Assembly: GCF_001543145.1 (NCBI RefSeq)
Contig: NZ_CP014160.1
Span: 434,001 to 498,000, forward strand
From: Aerococcus sanguinicola
GTDB taxonomy: Bacteria > Bacillota > Bacilli > Lactobacillales > Aerococcaceae
Direction: 5' to 3'
Length of the DNA stretch: 64,000 bases
Position 1 is the first letter of the stretch; every line of letters starts with the position of its first letter. The notes under the pieces are model-generated. The model saw nothing but the letters and a program-made list of their open reading frames with translations. It made no database searches and was not told the DNA's origin. Both the position numbers and the translations under genes were made by a program. Of this stretch, positions 12,101-18,757 are shown in pieces.

Positions 12101-12805
12101 CCCGGAATAAGATTGTGGATCACCTTTTTGACCAGGTGAGTAAATAGCGTTCGCTTCTACTTCTTGTAAGTCAACTGAACGCGTAGAAATATCTGCTTTC
12201 TTATTGCCATTCGATTCTTCAGATGGCTTATTGTCTGCAGTTTCAACTTCTGGTTGATTTTCAGTAGGTGCTGCATAAGACGTTATCTTAGCAGCCTGTT
12301 CTGAATCAGATTCCTTATTATTAGTATTCTCTGAAACAGTTTTTTCTGGTTCAGTTTCTTTTTCGGGTAATGTTTCAGTATTTGCTGGTGTTTCTACTGA
12401 TTCTGAACTTGTAGCTGCTGGTGTTTCTGTCGAAGCATTTTCTTCTACAGGTGCTGCTTCCGTTGCAGGAGCTTCCTCTGCTACTGGAGCTGCTTCAGGA
12501 GCAGCCGTTTCTTCAACGGCAGGTGTTTCTTCAAGTGTAGGCGCTTCGTTTGAAGCTGGAGTTGCTTCACTCGTTGGAGCTTCTTCCTCTTCAGGTGTCT
12601 CTTCTCCAGCAACCGGAGCAACTTCTTCACTTGCATTGGTTTCTTCTGCAGCCGCTGCTTGAACAACGACAGCATCCCCTGCAAATAATAGTCCAGCTGC
12701 TACAGCTACAGAAGCTACGCCAACACTTAAGCGCTTAATTGAGTAGCGATAGAATTTATTACTTTGCTTCTCCTTTTTCACTTGGTAGTTATTTTTTCCA
12801 ACCAT
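6191..12805 (-). CDS. Giant YSIRK/LPXTG cell-wall adhesin
   Basis: 2204 residues. I place the start at ATG 12805 because AGGAGG sits just upstream and the sequence MVGKNNYQVKKEKQ matches the paralogue; an ATG 24 bases earlier has no ribosome site. Order of parts: YSIRK signal (about 20-55), Glu/Ala/Pro/Thr-rich stalk (about 56-220), N-terminal adhesin region shared with the paralogue, beta-sandwich modules ending in VxYxDGT-type motifs, a DTDGDGQ/DDDNDG calcium-binding, thrombospondin-3-like segment, and two large copies of an Ig-like block with further DTDKDGQ and Big_6-like (TTVTGKTTP) modules. A sortase signal LPQTG is at residues 2171-2175 (6281-6295), followed by a hydrophobic helix and KKKKED, so the protein should be covalently attached to peptidoglycan. 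Host-surface binding is an inference from family. Confidence 0.95.
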   Translation of the reverse strand: MVGKNNYQVKKEKQSNKFYRYSIKRLSVGVASVAVAAGLLFAGDAVVVQAAAAEETNASEEVAPVAGEETPEEEEAPTSEATPASNEAPTLEETPAVEETAAPEAAPVAEEAPATEAAPVEENASTETPAATSSESVETPANTETLPEKETEPEKTVSENTNNKESDSEQAAKITSYAAPTENQPEVETADNKPSEESNGNKKADISTRSVDLQEVEANAIYSPGQKGDPQSYSGTAYVYRYNKLNNPSKETIGGVNVFLQWVDSDGYVSNVYKTTSRPDGTFTFNFEKPEVDQFGNIHHFQLAGNGDFAIRTWAENPDPEKYNVIKPGDHKYGFHKRLNRVNESWDFTAGVNRIVDGQVALQEKILMNDWLVKPKDQWTTSPNEDGIWPNVGNYGTVRGNVWYENGDPMGSIAEGWKKDSWDVNATGTKVVASYVNDEIARRFDAWKEANPNHGVKDLRKAQETIIREYEAENGKGSHIAETVVGTVDSDGYYYIPFRGLYGISPYRQNSGASVSHTITDEEYGQLVRDEDVNHGSLLQWNGTIGQKHRHINTDYMYVAPLIDNYAIWGNTSQNNMFEALTNNSTLPVGVNNLVSDNISNVNFAALAAQPLHDIKVFDNQNNFARPGQEVQNETAGLLPNQQYKVRWFKDGKPIGEAVELNSNEVGRIGSVPMTVPADLAVPANYSSAVFYGNSNADDLGEALAADSFIATPGVKYHPIETKAGEEAKTDTPKFVDKDGQEYEPKYQGQNAPKYEYVERVVTTDENDQVQVEYRPLETVNVDGQDIQVSVDPNTGVVTVPASETAKLKPGQKIVVPVSVAFDNGLRLPADAEITIKDDRQDQEKYQPNYAPEEAEFGKDFTGQQPNFKQVDLEGKETDVDFSNVPLSKDPAKPAFSITTPTNGATINPETGAITLPAEETSKVPGQTIEVPVTVTYEDGTTDQVTAQVNVTAPDVIDRSEDPNTPVPQGYHKVDFKAGEGVASLSENKVYHVKDGAALTAAHYPTAQPAEGYENPTWDVQPGTAIKADQTITATATKTVVPDTTAPTITVAAKDIQATEGKPITPVSVETDDPEATVTVDGLPEGLTYNPETKQIEGTVPAGTVQWADDQDESREFPATVKAVDPAGNQATEPINVTVLRDTDGDGQADQTDQDDDNDGIPDTDDDASKVWDGLDAQTTDTTATNGQEVPANTKVVTPNKPGAKVNTPAPVDGLSVDENGNLVGTPSVDFQPGEREKVVEIPVEITSTGTGQKDSQGQPTDEAIQRTVKVTVTNPNSAETPAESSVEVTPKSQNALEGKDITPVTPQADNVPEGGSVKVTIDGQDTYPGLTVDPETGQVTGQPQITDWAPEEETRTITVTAEVQDKDGQPVRDADGNPVKADSTITVSRDTDKDGQPDKDSGMPEDPNNPTVPGIDQGDKDDDNDGWTDQDEKDRGTDPKDQNDFPQVTEPGAENEPGKDTTTVTGKTTPNTDVEVKDKDGKTIGTGTSDENGKVTIDVPKQKPGDKVTITPGKKDDQGNFTPVKDDQGNPRGGAETVVKETPQITNPGAKNEPGSDKTTVTGKTTVPNSKVEVKDKDGNTIGTGTSDENGDFTIEVPRQEGGDTVSVIPSKDYTNPDGSTETRTGDPVETTVTEDAPVVVGVEVTPKSQNALEGKDITPVTPQADNVPEGGSVKVTIDGQDTYPGLTVDPETGQVTGQPQITDWAPEEETRTITVEVSVLDQDGKPVNDADGNPVTAESTITVYRDTDKDGQPDKDSGMPQDPNNPNVPGIDQGDKDDDNDGWTDQDEKDRGTDPKDQNDFPQVTEPGAENEPGKDTTTVTGKTTPNTDVEVKDKDGNTIGTGTSDDKGNVKIDVPKQNPGDKVTIIPGKKDDQGNFKPGNPDGNGETVVKETPQITNPGAKNEPGSDKTTVTGKTTVPNTTIEVKDKDGNTIGTGTSDENGDFTIEVPRQGTGDKISIIPSKDYTNPDGSTETRTGDPVETTVTGHTPATKQDKDIYEPEYKPGSGQPGTKVEVGEPIFKDEDGKVVNPPAGTSFQPGAGETGISVDPETGAVIVDVPADAKPGDTIEKSVVVTYPDGSSETVTVTITVEGKGGSGVTPAPTPKPEPEEPEVKPEDKDETPAQDPADDVTVDPVKDSGKVSQGDVVVNAPAKDQGQAKKAPAKVQGKLPQTGAIAGLTSGLSLALIGVGSLLALGKKKKED
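6830..8950 (-). repeat. Two 1.07-kb direct repeats inside the adhesin gene
   Basis: Blocks encoding VEVTPKSQNALEGKDITPV...DPVETTVT occur twice, offset by 1071 bp (for example 7801 against 8872), i.e. 357 residues. Many stretches are nearly identical, so homologous recombination could add or lose a unit. Confidence 0.85.
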
Positions 12806-13082
12806 AGCTTTCCTCCTATTTTTAGTCAAAGCATATAATATCTTGCAATAAAGTTTTTGCTAGAAATAAATAATTGTCACTACCAAAAAATTGTAGCATC
12901 TAAGTCACGAGCTTTTAGGGAATATCTATGAAAAGTATTAAAAACAAATAGGTCGAAATTAGCTTCGAATCTATCTTTCTATATGAATATTAGCTCAATT
13001 GTCAGATCTTTCGGTAAATAAACTAATTATTATTTCTAACAGCACTTCACCAAATGTAATCCATTTGACAAAACTATCGTAC

Positions 13083-13127
13083 AAAAAAAAAAAAAAAAAG
13101 CAATAAAAAACAAGTTTTTTATTGCCA
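13083..13127 (-). terminator. Strong minus-strand terminator with an 18-base T-tract
   Basis: GCAATAAAAAAC and GTTTTTTATTGC form a near-perfect stem (13102-13127), followed on the minus strand by about 18 consecutive T. No annotated minus-strand gene lies immediately upstream, which points to an untranslated transcript. Confidence 0.75.
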
Positions 13128-13357
13128 ATAGCTAATCATCAAATAAACAGAAATGCATAAACACCTTCGAAAAGAGTGATAATTAGGCTTTTAAGCCGAT
13201 ATTTCTATTTTTATTAGCATAATTTAATTTAAATTTGATACATATTTTGTACTTAAACCCACTAATCAGGGAGCTAAATAATTTGCTAAGAATATTTTTT
13301 GTTTTTTTAAATGAGTATTTTTTCATTTTTGTGGAACAACATTTAGCTATGCTTAAA
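13085..13357 (-). ncRNA. Candidate untranslated RNA (about 270 nt)
   Basis: A possible promoter TTGGAA-17-TAGAAT on the minus strand (-35 at 13387-13392, -10 at 13364-13369) and the strong terminator at 13083-13127 delimit an AT-rich segment with no convincing reading frame. This is inferred from signals only. It could instead be a long 5' leader remnant of the adhesin gene or plain AT-rich sequence with a chance promoter. Confidence 0.3.
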
Positions 13358-13436
13358 AGTATTATTCTATATCAACCGTATTAAATTTCCAAAGCTCAAG
13401 TCAGAAAACTGCGCATACTTCTTCGATACTTTAATC

Positions 13437-13509
13437 AAAAAAATACCCCCAGGAGCCACCAACTCCCGGAGGTATTGTGTTAGTTATGAACGCCGTCATC
13501 GCGTTCCAC
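13437..13509 (-). ncRNA. Solitary Fst-type antitoxin RNA copy
   Basis: This segment is nearly identical to the antitoxin RNA next to the toxin at 13884-13956: a minus-strand -10 TATAAT at 13516-13521, then the complement of GTGTTAGTTATG and of GCC(G)TCATCG, then a terminator hairpin (AATACCTCC...GGGGGTATT) followed by T7. No toxin reading frame precedes it on the plus strand, so it looks like an orphan antitoxin or the remains of a duplicated locus. It keeps the two toxin-mRNA-complementary segments, so it could act in trans on the neighbouring toxin mRNA. Confidence 0.65.
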
Positions 13510-13536
13510 ACATTTATTATAACATATAAACCAGAA

Positions 13537-13566
13537 AGAGGAAGCCATCAAGCTCCTCTTTTTTAA
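13537..13566 (+). terminator. Plus-strand terminator after the orphan antitoxin copy
   Basis: AGAGGAAGC pairs with GCTCCTCT and is followed by TTTTTT. The same hairpin follows the complete toxin locus at 13983-14012, supporting an ancestral duplication of a whole par-like locus. Confidence 0.6.
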
Positions 13567-13693
13567 TGGTTCCCAGGAATTTTGCTTGGCCAAACTAGGG
13601 AATTCATCTTGCTCATGATAAGGATTTTAGCATGCTTAAAGACAGAATGCAGATAAATTACTTATCCATATTTATTAGTTATATGCTTTCATA

Positions 13694-13702
13694 TGCTATA
13701 AT
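13694..13702 (+). promoter_or_regulatory. Extended -10 promoter of the Fst-like toxin
   Basis: TGCTATAAT is a perfect TATAAT (13697-13702) with the TGn extension. No good -35 is visible 17 bases upstream, as is common for extended -10 promoters. The toxin ribosome site GGGAGGTG follows at 13727-13734. Confidence 0.6.
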
Positions 13703-13740
13703 TCTATCTGGGCTATTTCCCTCGAAGGGAGGTGTTAGTT

Positions 13741-13833
13741 ATGTCAATTAATGCCATCATCGTGTTGATTGTCGCACCACTCATTGTGGGAATACTCATT
13801 GAGTTATTCTCTTGGTGGTTGAACAAGAAGTGA
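13741..13833 (+). CDS. fst: Fst/Ldr-family type I toxin
   Basis: A 30-residue peptide beginning MSINAI and containing the membrane segment IVAPLIVGILIELFSWWL, ending LNKK. The V-AP-x-VG core followed by a hydrophobic helix, Trp/Leu and a charged tail is the pattern of the Fst toxins of plasmid and chromosomal par loci, which insert in the membrane and stop growth when the antitoxin RNA is lost. The start is fixed by GGGAGGTG 6 bases upstream. GTGTTAGTTATG at the start codon and GCCATCATCG just inside the gene are repeated in the downstream antitoxin region (13924-13953), exactly the direct-repeat layout by which Fst antitoxins block translation. Too small for normal gene callers. The family call is by eye from motif and locus architecture. 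Confidence 0.85.
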   Translation: MSINAIIVLIVAPLIVGILIELFSWWLNKK

Positions 13834-13883
13834 CAATCGACTAGCCCAATCTCAACCGCACACGCTTAGCCCACCTCTGAGCG

Positions 13884-13956
13884 AAAAAAATACCCCCAGG
13901 AGCCGTGAACTCCGGGGGGTATTGTGTTAGTTATGAACGCCATCATCGCGTTCCAC
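13884..13956 (-). ncRNA. Antisense antitoxin RNA of the Fst-like locus
   Basis: Convergent to the toxin gene. A minus-strand -10 TATAAT lies at 13963-13968, so transcription should begin near 13956. The RNA contains the complements of the two toxin-mRNA repeats (GTGTTAGTTATG and GCCATCATCG) and ends at a hairpin AATACCCCCC...GGGGGTATT with a T7 tract near 13884. The predicted size, about 70 nt, matches known RNAII-type antitoxins. Confidence 0.75.
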
Positions 13957-13982
13957 ACATTTATTATAACACATAAAGCAGA

Positions 13983-14012
13983 AAGAGGAAGCCATCAAGC
14001 TCCTCTTTTTTA
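13983..14012 (+). terminator. Plus-strand terminator of the toxin mRNA
   Basis: AGAGGAAGC...GCTCCTCT hairpin followed by TTTTTT. The toxin mRNA would therefore run through the whole antitoxin region, giving full overlap between the two RNAs. Confidence 0.65.
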
Positions 14013-14128
14013 ATATTAATGGCATTCAGCTTGGTGAAGAGGAGCGGAGCCTTGGAATTGGCCACCAAGCATGTTGTGAGAAGATCTGGGACTTACAAGC
14101 TAGCAATTTGCTTTTGACGGCTCTCTCT

Positions 14129-14320
14129 GCAAATAGAAAATAACAATGTGCATACAGGAGCTCTGAACGCAAATAAAGAGTGGCTATTTGCATGTGGGAA
14201 GTCCGAGCGCAAATAGAAAATATCTATTTGTATGCAGGAAGCTCAAAAGCAAATAGAAAGTAGCAAATTGCACATAGGAGCTTTGAACGCAAATTGGAGC
14301 CAGCAATTTCCTGAAAGTAC
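14129..14320. repeat. 40-bp hairpin array, GCAAAT seed
   Basis: GCAAAT starts at 14129, 14169, 14209, 14249 and 14289, an exact 40-bp period, each facing an ATTTGC/CAATTTGC-like partner about 25 bases later. Similar arrays lie at 49650-49805 and 63676-63925. Confidence 0.8.
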
Positions 14321-14419
14321 CCCACCGCGTACAATCCCCCCAATTGAGTCTCTAAATATTTAATAATCGAAGTTAAGGAACAGCGAATACTCATCAGCAC
14401 CATTTAAGTCAAAAGGTAC

Positions 14420-14456
14420 AATAAAAACCAGGCACAATCACCTGGTCTTTATTGTT
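14420..14456. terminator. Bidirectional terminator-like hairpin
   Basis: CAATAAAAACCAGG pairs with CCTGGTCTTTATTG; both strands end in a T-rich tract. It lies beyond the ylbG terminator and may be a second stop for minus-strand read-through. Confidence 0.6.
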
Positions 14457-14458
14457 GA

Positions 14459-14717
14459 CAAGCGAAGCGAATTAGGGATAGTAGGCGCTAGCCGTACTAG
14501 CCAAAACCTGCTCCAAAAGTCAACCCTGACTCCACTTCACAAAATCTAGCCGAGCCTTTAGCAAGGCTCTTCTAGATTTTGCTCCAGTGGTTCAGGGCTA
14601 ACCGACTTTTGTCGCACTCTAACTCTTTGAGTCTCGCTAGGCGAGAGACCTTGGCTCGAGCCGGTGCCATGGCTTTTCAACGATCAAACTCAAGACGGAA
14701 CGGATGCTCATCACTAC
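14459..14717 (+). repeat. Family I element, 5'-truncated and interrupted
   Basis: Starts inside the element (CAAGCGAAGCGAATTAGGG) and continues to GGAACGGATGCTCA. Between TACTAGCC (ending 14507) and CTTTGAGTCTCGCT (from about 14626) it is interrupted by a family III hairpin; uninterrupted copies read TACTAGCCCTTTGA across this point. Confidence 0.85.
14508..14626 (+). mobile_element. Family III hairpin inserted within a family I element
   Basis: About 119 bp running from AAAACCTGCTCCAAAAGTC to CGACTTTTGTCGCACTCT. Long stem: AAAAGTC/GACTTTT, CCCTGA/TCAGGG, CCACT/AGTGG, with an inner AAAATCTAG/CTAGATTTT hairpin. The precise interruption of another repeat shows that this family moves or moved; no coding capacity is present and no clear target duplication is visible. 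Confidence 0.7.
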
Positions 14718-14733
14718 AATTTAGATTAAGAGT

Positions 14734-14766
14734 AAAAAAGCCAGGTAAAAATCACCTAGCTTTTTT
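14734..14766. terminator. Bidirectional terminator after ylbG
   Basis: AAAAAAGCCAGGT and ACCTAGCTTTTTT form a stem with T6 on both strands, directly 3' of the ylbG stop at 14770. Confidence 0.85.
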
Positions 14767-14769
14767 AGC

Positions 14770-15081
14770 TTAAAACCGATATTTCAATTCCGGTACCCCA
14801 TCATCCTTGGGCATCCGCTCCTGAAGCTCTCCAAGCACCTGGTCGAACTGGGTGTTGATCTCCTGGCGCGGTGACTCTTCCACCTCGCGGACAAATTTCA
14901 GCTTGCGGATCTTTTGGATGGTGTCGTCGATCGTTTCGATTGGGCTGTAGACGACGGCGTACTTGAGCTTATAGGAAATATAGTAGACATAGCCGTACTT
15001 CTGTAAGGGGCGGGTGTGCTTGGTGGAATGGAGCCAGACAATGAGTCCCGCCCGGTCTTGCCGTTGTTCATATTCTGCCAT
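14770..15081 (-). CDS. ylbG: YlbG-family protein (UPF0298)
   Basis: 103 residues. Start chosen at ATG 15081, 8 bases after AGGGAGG; the GTG at 15090 touches the ribosome site and is unlikely. The core LIVWLHSTKHTRPLQKYG followed by YISYKLKYAVVY and a KLKFVREVEESPR segment matches the small DUF2129/YlbG family of Firmicutes (usual length 80-100). Molecular function is unknown; it is soluble, with a charged C-terminus. It follows pycA by 25 bases and is probably co-transcribed with it; ylbG is also near pycA in Bacillus. Confidence 0.88.
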   Translation of the reverse strand: MAEYEQRQDRAGLIVWLHSTKHTRPLQKYGYVYYISYKLKYAVVYSPIETIDDTIQKIRKLKFVREVEESPRQEINTQFDQVLGELQERMPKDDGVPELKYRF

Positions 15082-15106
15082 TAGCGTCACCTCCCTGCTT
15101 CTTTAT

Positions 15107-18100
15107 CTAGGCTTTTTCAATTTCAATCAATAGGTCGTTGGAGTCCACTTGGTCGCCTGCTTGGACGTGGATGGCTTTGATTACCCCGTCGATCGGTGAC
15201 TTCACGGTGGTTTCCATCTTCATGGCTTCCGTTACCAGGATAGTTTGACCGACCTTGACGCTGTCCCCTTTTTCGCAGGAAACCTTCACAATGGTCCCTG
15301 GCATGGTGGCGCCGATGTGGCCGCGGTTGGATGGGTCAGCTTTTGGACGGAGGGCCACGCTGGTCTTAATGGTGGTGTCCTTGACCGTGATTTCCCGGCG
15401 TTGGCCGTTGAGGTCGAAGTAGACAATCCGTTCACCGAGGTGGTTAGGGGCGCCGACTTGGATCAGTTTGATCCGCAAGACCTTACCCTTTTGGATCTCA
15501 ACAGAGACCGTTTCTCCTGGCTGCATGCCCCGGAAGAAGGTTGGGGTGTCGATGTTGGAGAGGTCGGAGTAGTTGTCCAACTTCTTGCAGTAGTCGACGA
15601 AGACTTTTGGATACATGAGATAAGCCAGTAAGTCTTGGTTGGTGATCTCAATATCCACTTTTTCCCCTAATTCTTCACGCACGGCGTCGAAGTCGACTGG
15701 GTCTAAGAGGTCACCAGGACGTTCGGTCGTAGCAGGGGCGCCCTTGAGGATAATGTCTTGGACATCTTTAGGGAAGCCGCCCACGGGTTGGCCTAGGTCG
15801 CCTTGGAAGAACTTGATGACGGAGTCTGGGAAGTCCAGGCTCTTACCGCGTTCGAAGAAGTCCTCGATAGAGAGCTTGTTTTGGACCATGAAGAGGGCCA
15901 TGTCGCCTACCACCTTAGAGGATGGGGTCACTTTGACAATGTCGCCAAAGAGCATGTTGACGTCGTGGTACATGACCTTGATCTCTTCCCAACGGTCTTC
16001 CAGGCCGACCCCGATCGCTTGTTGCTGAAGGTTGGTGTACTGGCCGCCTGGCATCTCGGTCTTGTAGATCTCGGTTTCAGGCACCTTGAGCCCAGACGCG
16101 AAGTCATCGTAATAGGCCCGGACGCCTGACCAGTAATGGTTCATCTTCTGGGCATTGCCCACGTTGAGGTCTGGACGGCGGTCGTCGTGTTCCAGGGCAT
16201 AGTAGAGGGTGGTCATACTTGGCTGGCTGGTCGTTGAGGAGAAGGCAGAAGTTGCCACGTCCACAATGTCCACCCCAGCCCGGGCAGCTTCGGCATAGGT
16301 AATAATCCCGTTGCCCGCCGTGTCGTGGGTGTGGAGGTGGATCGGCACGTCCACTGCCGCCTTGAGTTCAGATATCAGGGCATAGGCGGCTTGGGGTTTC
16401 AAGAGCCCGGCCATGTCCTTGATGGCGATGATATCGGCCCCCGCGCTGACCAGGTCCTTGGCGAAGTTGACATAGTAGTCCGTGGAGTATTTTTGCCGGT
16501 CAGGATTGAGGACATCGCCGGTATAGCACATGGCCGCTTCGGCGATCTTACCCGTATCCTTGACGAACTGGAGCGGTTTTTCAATTTGTTTGATCCAGTT
16601 CAAGCTGTCGAAGACCCGGAAAACGTCGATGCCGGATTCGGCCGACTGCTTGATAAAGGCTTCCAGCACATTGTCCGGATAAGCCGTGTAGCCCACTGCA
16701 TTGGACCCTCTAAAGAGCATCTGCAAGAGGGTATTAGGCATAGCGGCCCGGAATTTTTCTAAGCGTTCCCATGGGTCTTCGGTCAGGAAGCGGTAGGCCG
16801 TGTCGAAGGTGGCCCCGCCCCAGACTTCCATGGAGAAAAAGTTCGGATTAGCTGCTTCCATGGCTTGGGCAGCCTTGAGCATGTCGCGGGTCCGCATCCG
16901 GGTCGCAATCAGTGACTGGTGGGCGTCCCGCATGGTGGTGTCGGTCAGGAGGAGTTCCTGCTTGTTCTTCACGAAGTCTTGGACCGCCTTGACCCCGTCC
17001 TTGTCCAGGATCTGCTTAGCAGTTGGGCCATGGCTTTCGACCGCTTCCAAGCTATTCGGCACTTGGGCCTTGGTGTAGTGGGGTTTCTCCCCACGTTTGA
17101 GGCCTGGGAAGCCGTTGATGGTCGTTTCCGCGATATAGCGGAGGATCTTATTCCCTCTATCCCGGTTCTTTTCTTTAGGGAATTCGAAGAGAGATGGGGT
17201 GTTGTCGATGAAGAGGGTCGTCGCTTGACCGGTTTGGAATTCATCGTGGCGGACCACATTCAAGAGGAAGGGAATATTGTTCTTCACGCCGCGGATCCGG
17301 TACTCACGGAGGGCCCGGGTCATCTTAGCCACGGTCTCTTCGAAGGTCATGGCGTGGGCGATCAGCTTGGTCACCATGGAGTCATAGTAAGGCGACACTT
17401 CCGCATTCTGGTAGCCATTCCCCGCATCCAGACGCAGGCCGAAACCACCTGGTGAGCGATAGGTGTTGATCTTACCCGTATCTGGGAAGAAGTTGTTGGC
17501 GGGGTCTTCGGTCGTGATCCGGCACTGGATGGCATAACCCATCAGCGGCAGGTCTTCTTGCTTAGGCAGGCCAATCTCTTCAAAAGATTCGCCGTCCGCA
17601 ATCCGGATCTGGGCCTTGACAATGTCGACCCCAGTGATCTCTTCGGAAATGGTGTGTTCCACTTGGACACGGGGGTTGACTTCGATGAAGTAGAAGTCGT
17701 GGCCGTCTAATAAGAATTCCACCGTCCCGGCATTCTGATAGCCGACATGGGACATGAGGCGGACCGCTTCGTCGCAGACCTCATGGCGGACTTCCATGGG
17801 TAGACCCACTGTTGGAGCCACTTCGACGACTTTTTGGTGGCGGCGTTGAACGGAGCAGTCACGTTCCCAGAGGTGCATGACATGGCCGTGCTGGTCGCCT
17901 AGGATTTGCACTTCGATATGTTTAGGGTTGGCAATGTATTTCTCCGCATACATCACGCCCGAGCCAAACGCCTTGAGCGCTTCATTGGAGGCCGTTTCGA
18001 ATTGCTCTTCCAATTCATCATCGGAGCGAACTACCCGCATGCCGCGGCCGCCACCCCCATTGGCTGCCTTAACCATGATCGGATAGCCCGCTTCCTTAGC

Positions 18101-18544
18101 GAAGGCGCGGACTTCTTCCACGGATTCCACCGGACCAGGCGTCCCCGGGATTTCGCGGATGCCCGCATCACGCGCAGCAATTTTGGCCTTAACCTTGTCC
18201 CCGAACATGTCCAGGGTTTCAACTTTAGGGCCGATGAAGATAATGCCTTCTTCCTGGCAGCGGCGGGCAAAGTCCACATTCTCAGACAGGAAGCCATAGC
18301 CAGGGTGGATGGCGTCGGCGCCGGTGTCTTTGGCGATGCGGATAATATCTTCAATGTCGAGATAGGCTTTGACAGGTTTCTTACCTTCCCCAACCAGGTA
18401 GGACTCGTCCGCCTTGAAGCGGTGGACCGAATTCTCATCTTCCTTGGCGAAGATAGCGACCGTCTCGATGCCTAATTCAAAACAGGCCCGGAAGACGCGG
18501 ATAGCGATTTCGCCACGGTTGGCGACTAGGACTTTTTTAATCAT
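15107..18544 (-). CDS. pycA: Pyruvate carboxylase
   Basis: 1145 residues, the usual length for the single-chain enzyme. It makes oxaloacetate from pyruvate, bicarbonate and ATP. Start at ATG 18544, 8 bases after GGGGAG; the 24-base upstream extension lacks a ribosome site. Parts seen: biotin carboxylase N-domain (VLVANRGEIAIRVFRA, 5-20), ATP-grasp with the glycine loop ANGGGGRGMR, biotin carboxylase C-domain to about 450, carboxyltransferase beginning near 530 (LLLTDTTMRDAHQSL), PYC/OADA domain, and a C-terminal biotinyl domain with the biotin lysine in AMKM (Lys1109). The neighbourhood ylaN-ftsW-pycA-ylbG is conserved in Bacillales and Lactobacillales. Upstream of the start a family III repeat separates it from ftsW, so it probably has its own promoter. 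Confidence 0.98.
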   Translation of the reverse strand: MIKKVLVANRGEIAIRVFRACFELGIETVAIFAKEDENSVHRFKADESYLVGEGKKPVKAYLDIEDIIRIAKDTGADAIHPGYGFLSENVDFARRCQEEGIIFIGPKVETLDMFGDKVKAKIAARDAGIREIPGTPGPVESVEEVRAFAKEAGYPIMVKAANGGGGRGMRVVRSDDELEEQFETASNEALKAFGSGVMYAEKYIANPKHIEVQILGDQHGHVMHLWERDCSVQRRHQKVVEVAPTVGLPMEVRHEVCDEAVRLMSHVGYQNAGTVEFLLDGHDFYFIEVNPRVQVEHTISEEITGVDIVKAQIRIADGESFEEIGLPKQEDLPLMGYAIQCRITTEDPANNFFPDTGKINTYRSPGGFGLRLDAGNGYQNAEVSPYYDSMVTKLIAHAMTFEETVAKMTRALREYRIRGVKNNIPFLLNVVRHDEFQTGQATTLFIDNTPSLFEFPKEKNRDRGNKILRYIAETTINGFPGLKRGEKPHYTKAQVPNSLEAVESHGPTAKQILDKDGVKAVQDFVKNKQELLLTDTTMRDAHQSLIATRMRTRDMLKAAQAMEAANPNFFSMEVWGGATFDTAYRFLTEDPWERLEKFRAAMPNTLLQMLFRGSNAVGYTAYPDNVLEAFIKQSAESGIDVFRVFDSLNWIKQIEKPLQFVKDTGKIAEAAMCYTGDVLNPDRQKYSTDYYVNFAKDLVSAGADIIAIKDMAGLLKPQAAYALISELKAAVDVPIHLHTHDTAGNGIITYAEAARAGVDIVDVATSAFSSTTSQPSMTTLYYALEHDDRRPDLNVGNAQKMNHYWSGVRAYYDDFASGLKVPETEIYKTEMPGGQYTNLQQQAIGVGLEDRWEEIKVMYHDVNMLFGDIVKVTPSSKVVGDMALFMVQNKLSIEDFFERGKSLDFPDSVIKFFQGDLGQPVGGFPKDVQDIILKGAPATTERPGDLLDPVDFDAVREELGEKVDIEITNQDLLAYLMYPKVFVDYCKKLDNYSDLSNIDTPTFFRGMQPGETVSVEIQKGKVLRIKLIQVGAPNHLGERIVYFDLNGQRREITVKDTTIKTSVALRPKADPSNRGHIGATMPGTIVKVSCEKGDSVKVGQTILVTEAMKMETTVKSPIDGVIKAIHVQAGDQVDSNDLLIEIEKA

Positions 18545-18639
18545 AATTACACTCCCCTTTGATGACATGCAGTGGCTACTTGGATATGAACTTGGGATAA
18601 AAATGCTAAACTCTTTTTAAACAACAAATTTTTGTCAAA

Positions 18640-18757
18640 AACCTGTTCCAAAAGTCAACCCTGACCTCCACTTCACAAACTATGTCCGATTGTTTGCCAA
18701 CAATCTCCCATAGTTTGCTGCAGTGATTCAGGGCTAAACGACTTTTGTCACACTCTA
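18640..18757 (+). repeat. Family III hairpin overlapping the ftsW stop codon
   Basis: Runs from CCTGTTCCAAAAGTC to CGACTTTTGTCACACTCTA with arms CCACTTCACAAACTATG and CATAGTTTGCTGCAGTG plus an inner GATTGTTTG/CAACAATC hairpin. The edge TGTGA read on the minus strand supplies the TGA stop of ftsW (18748-18750). Confidence 0.8.
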
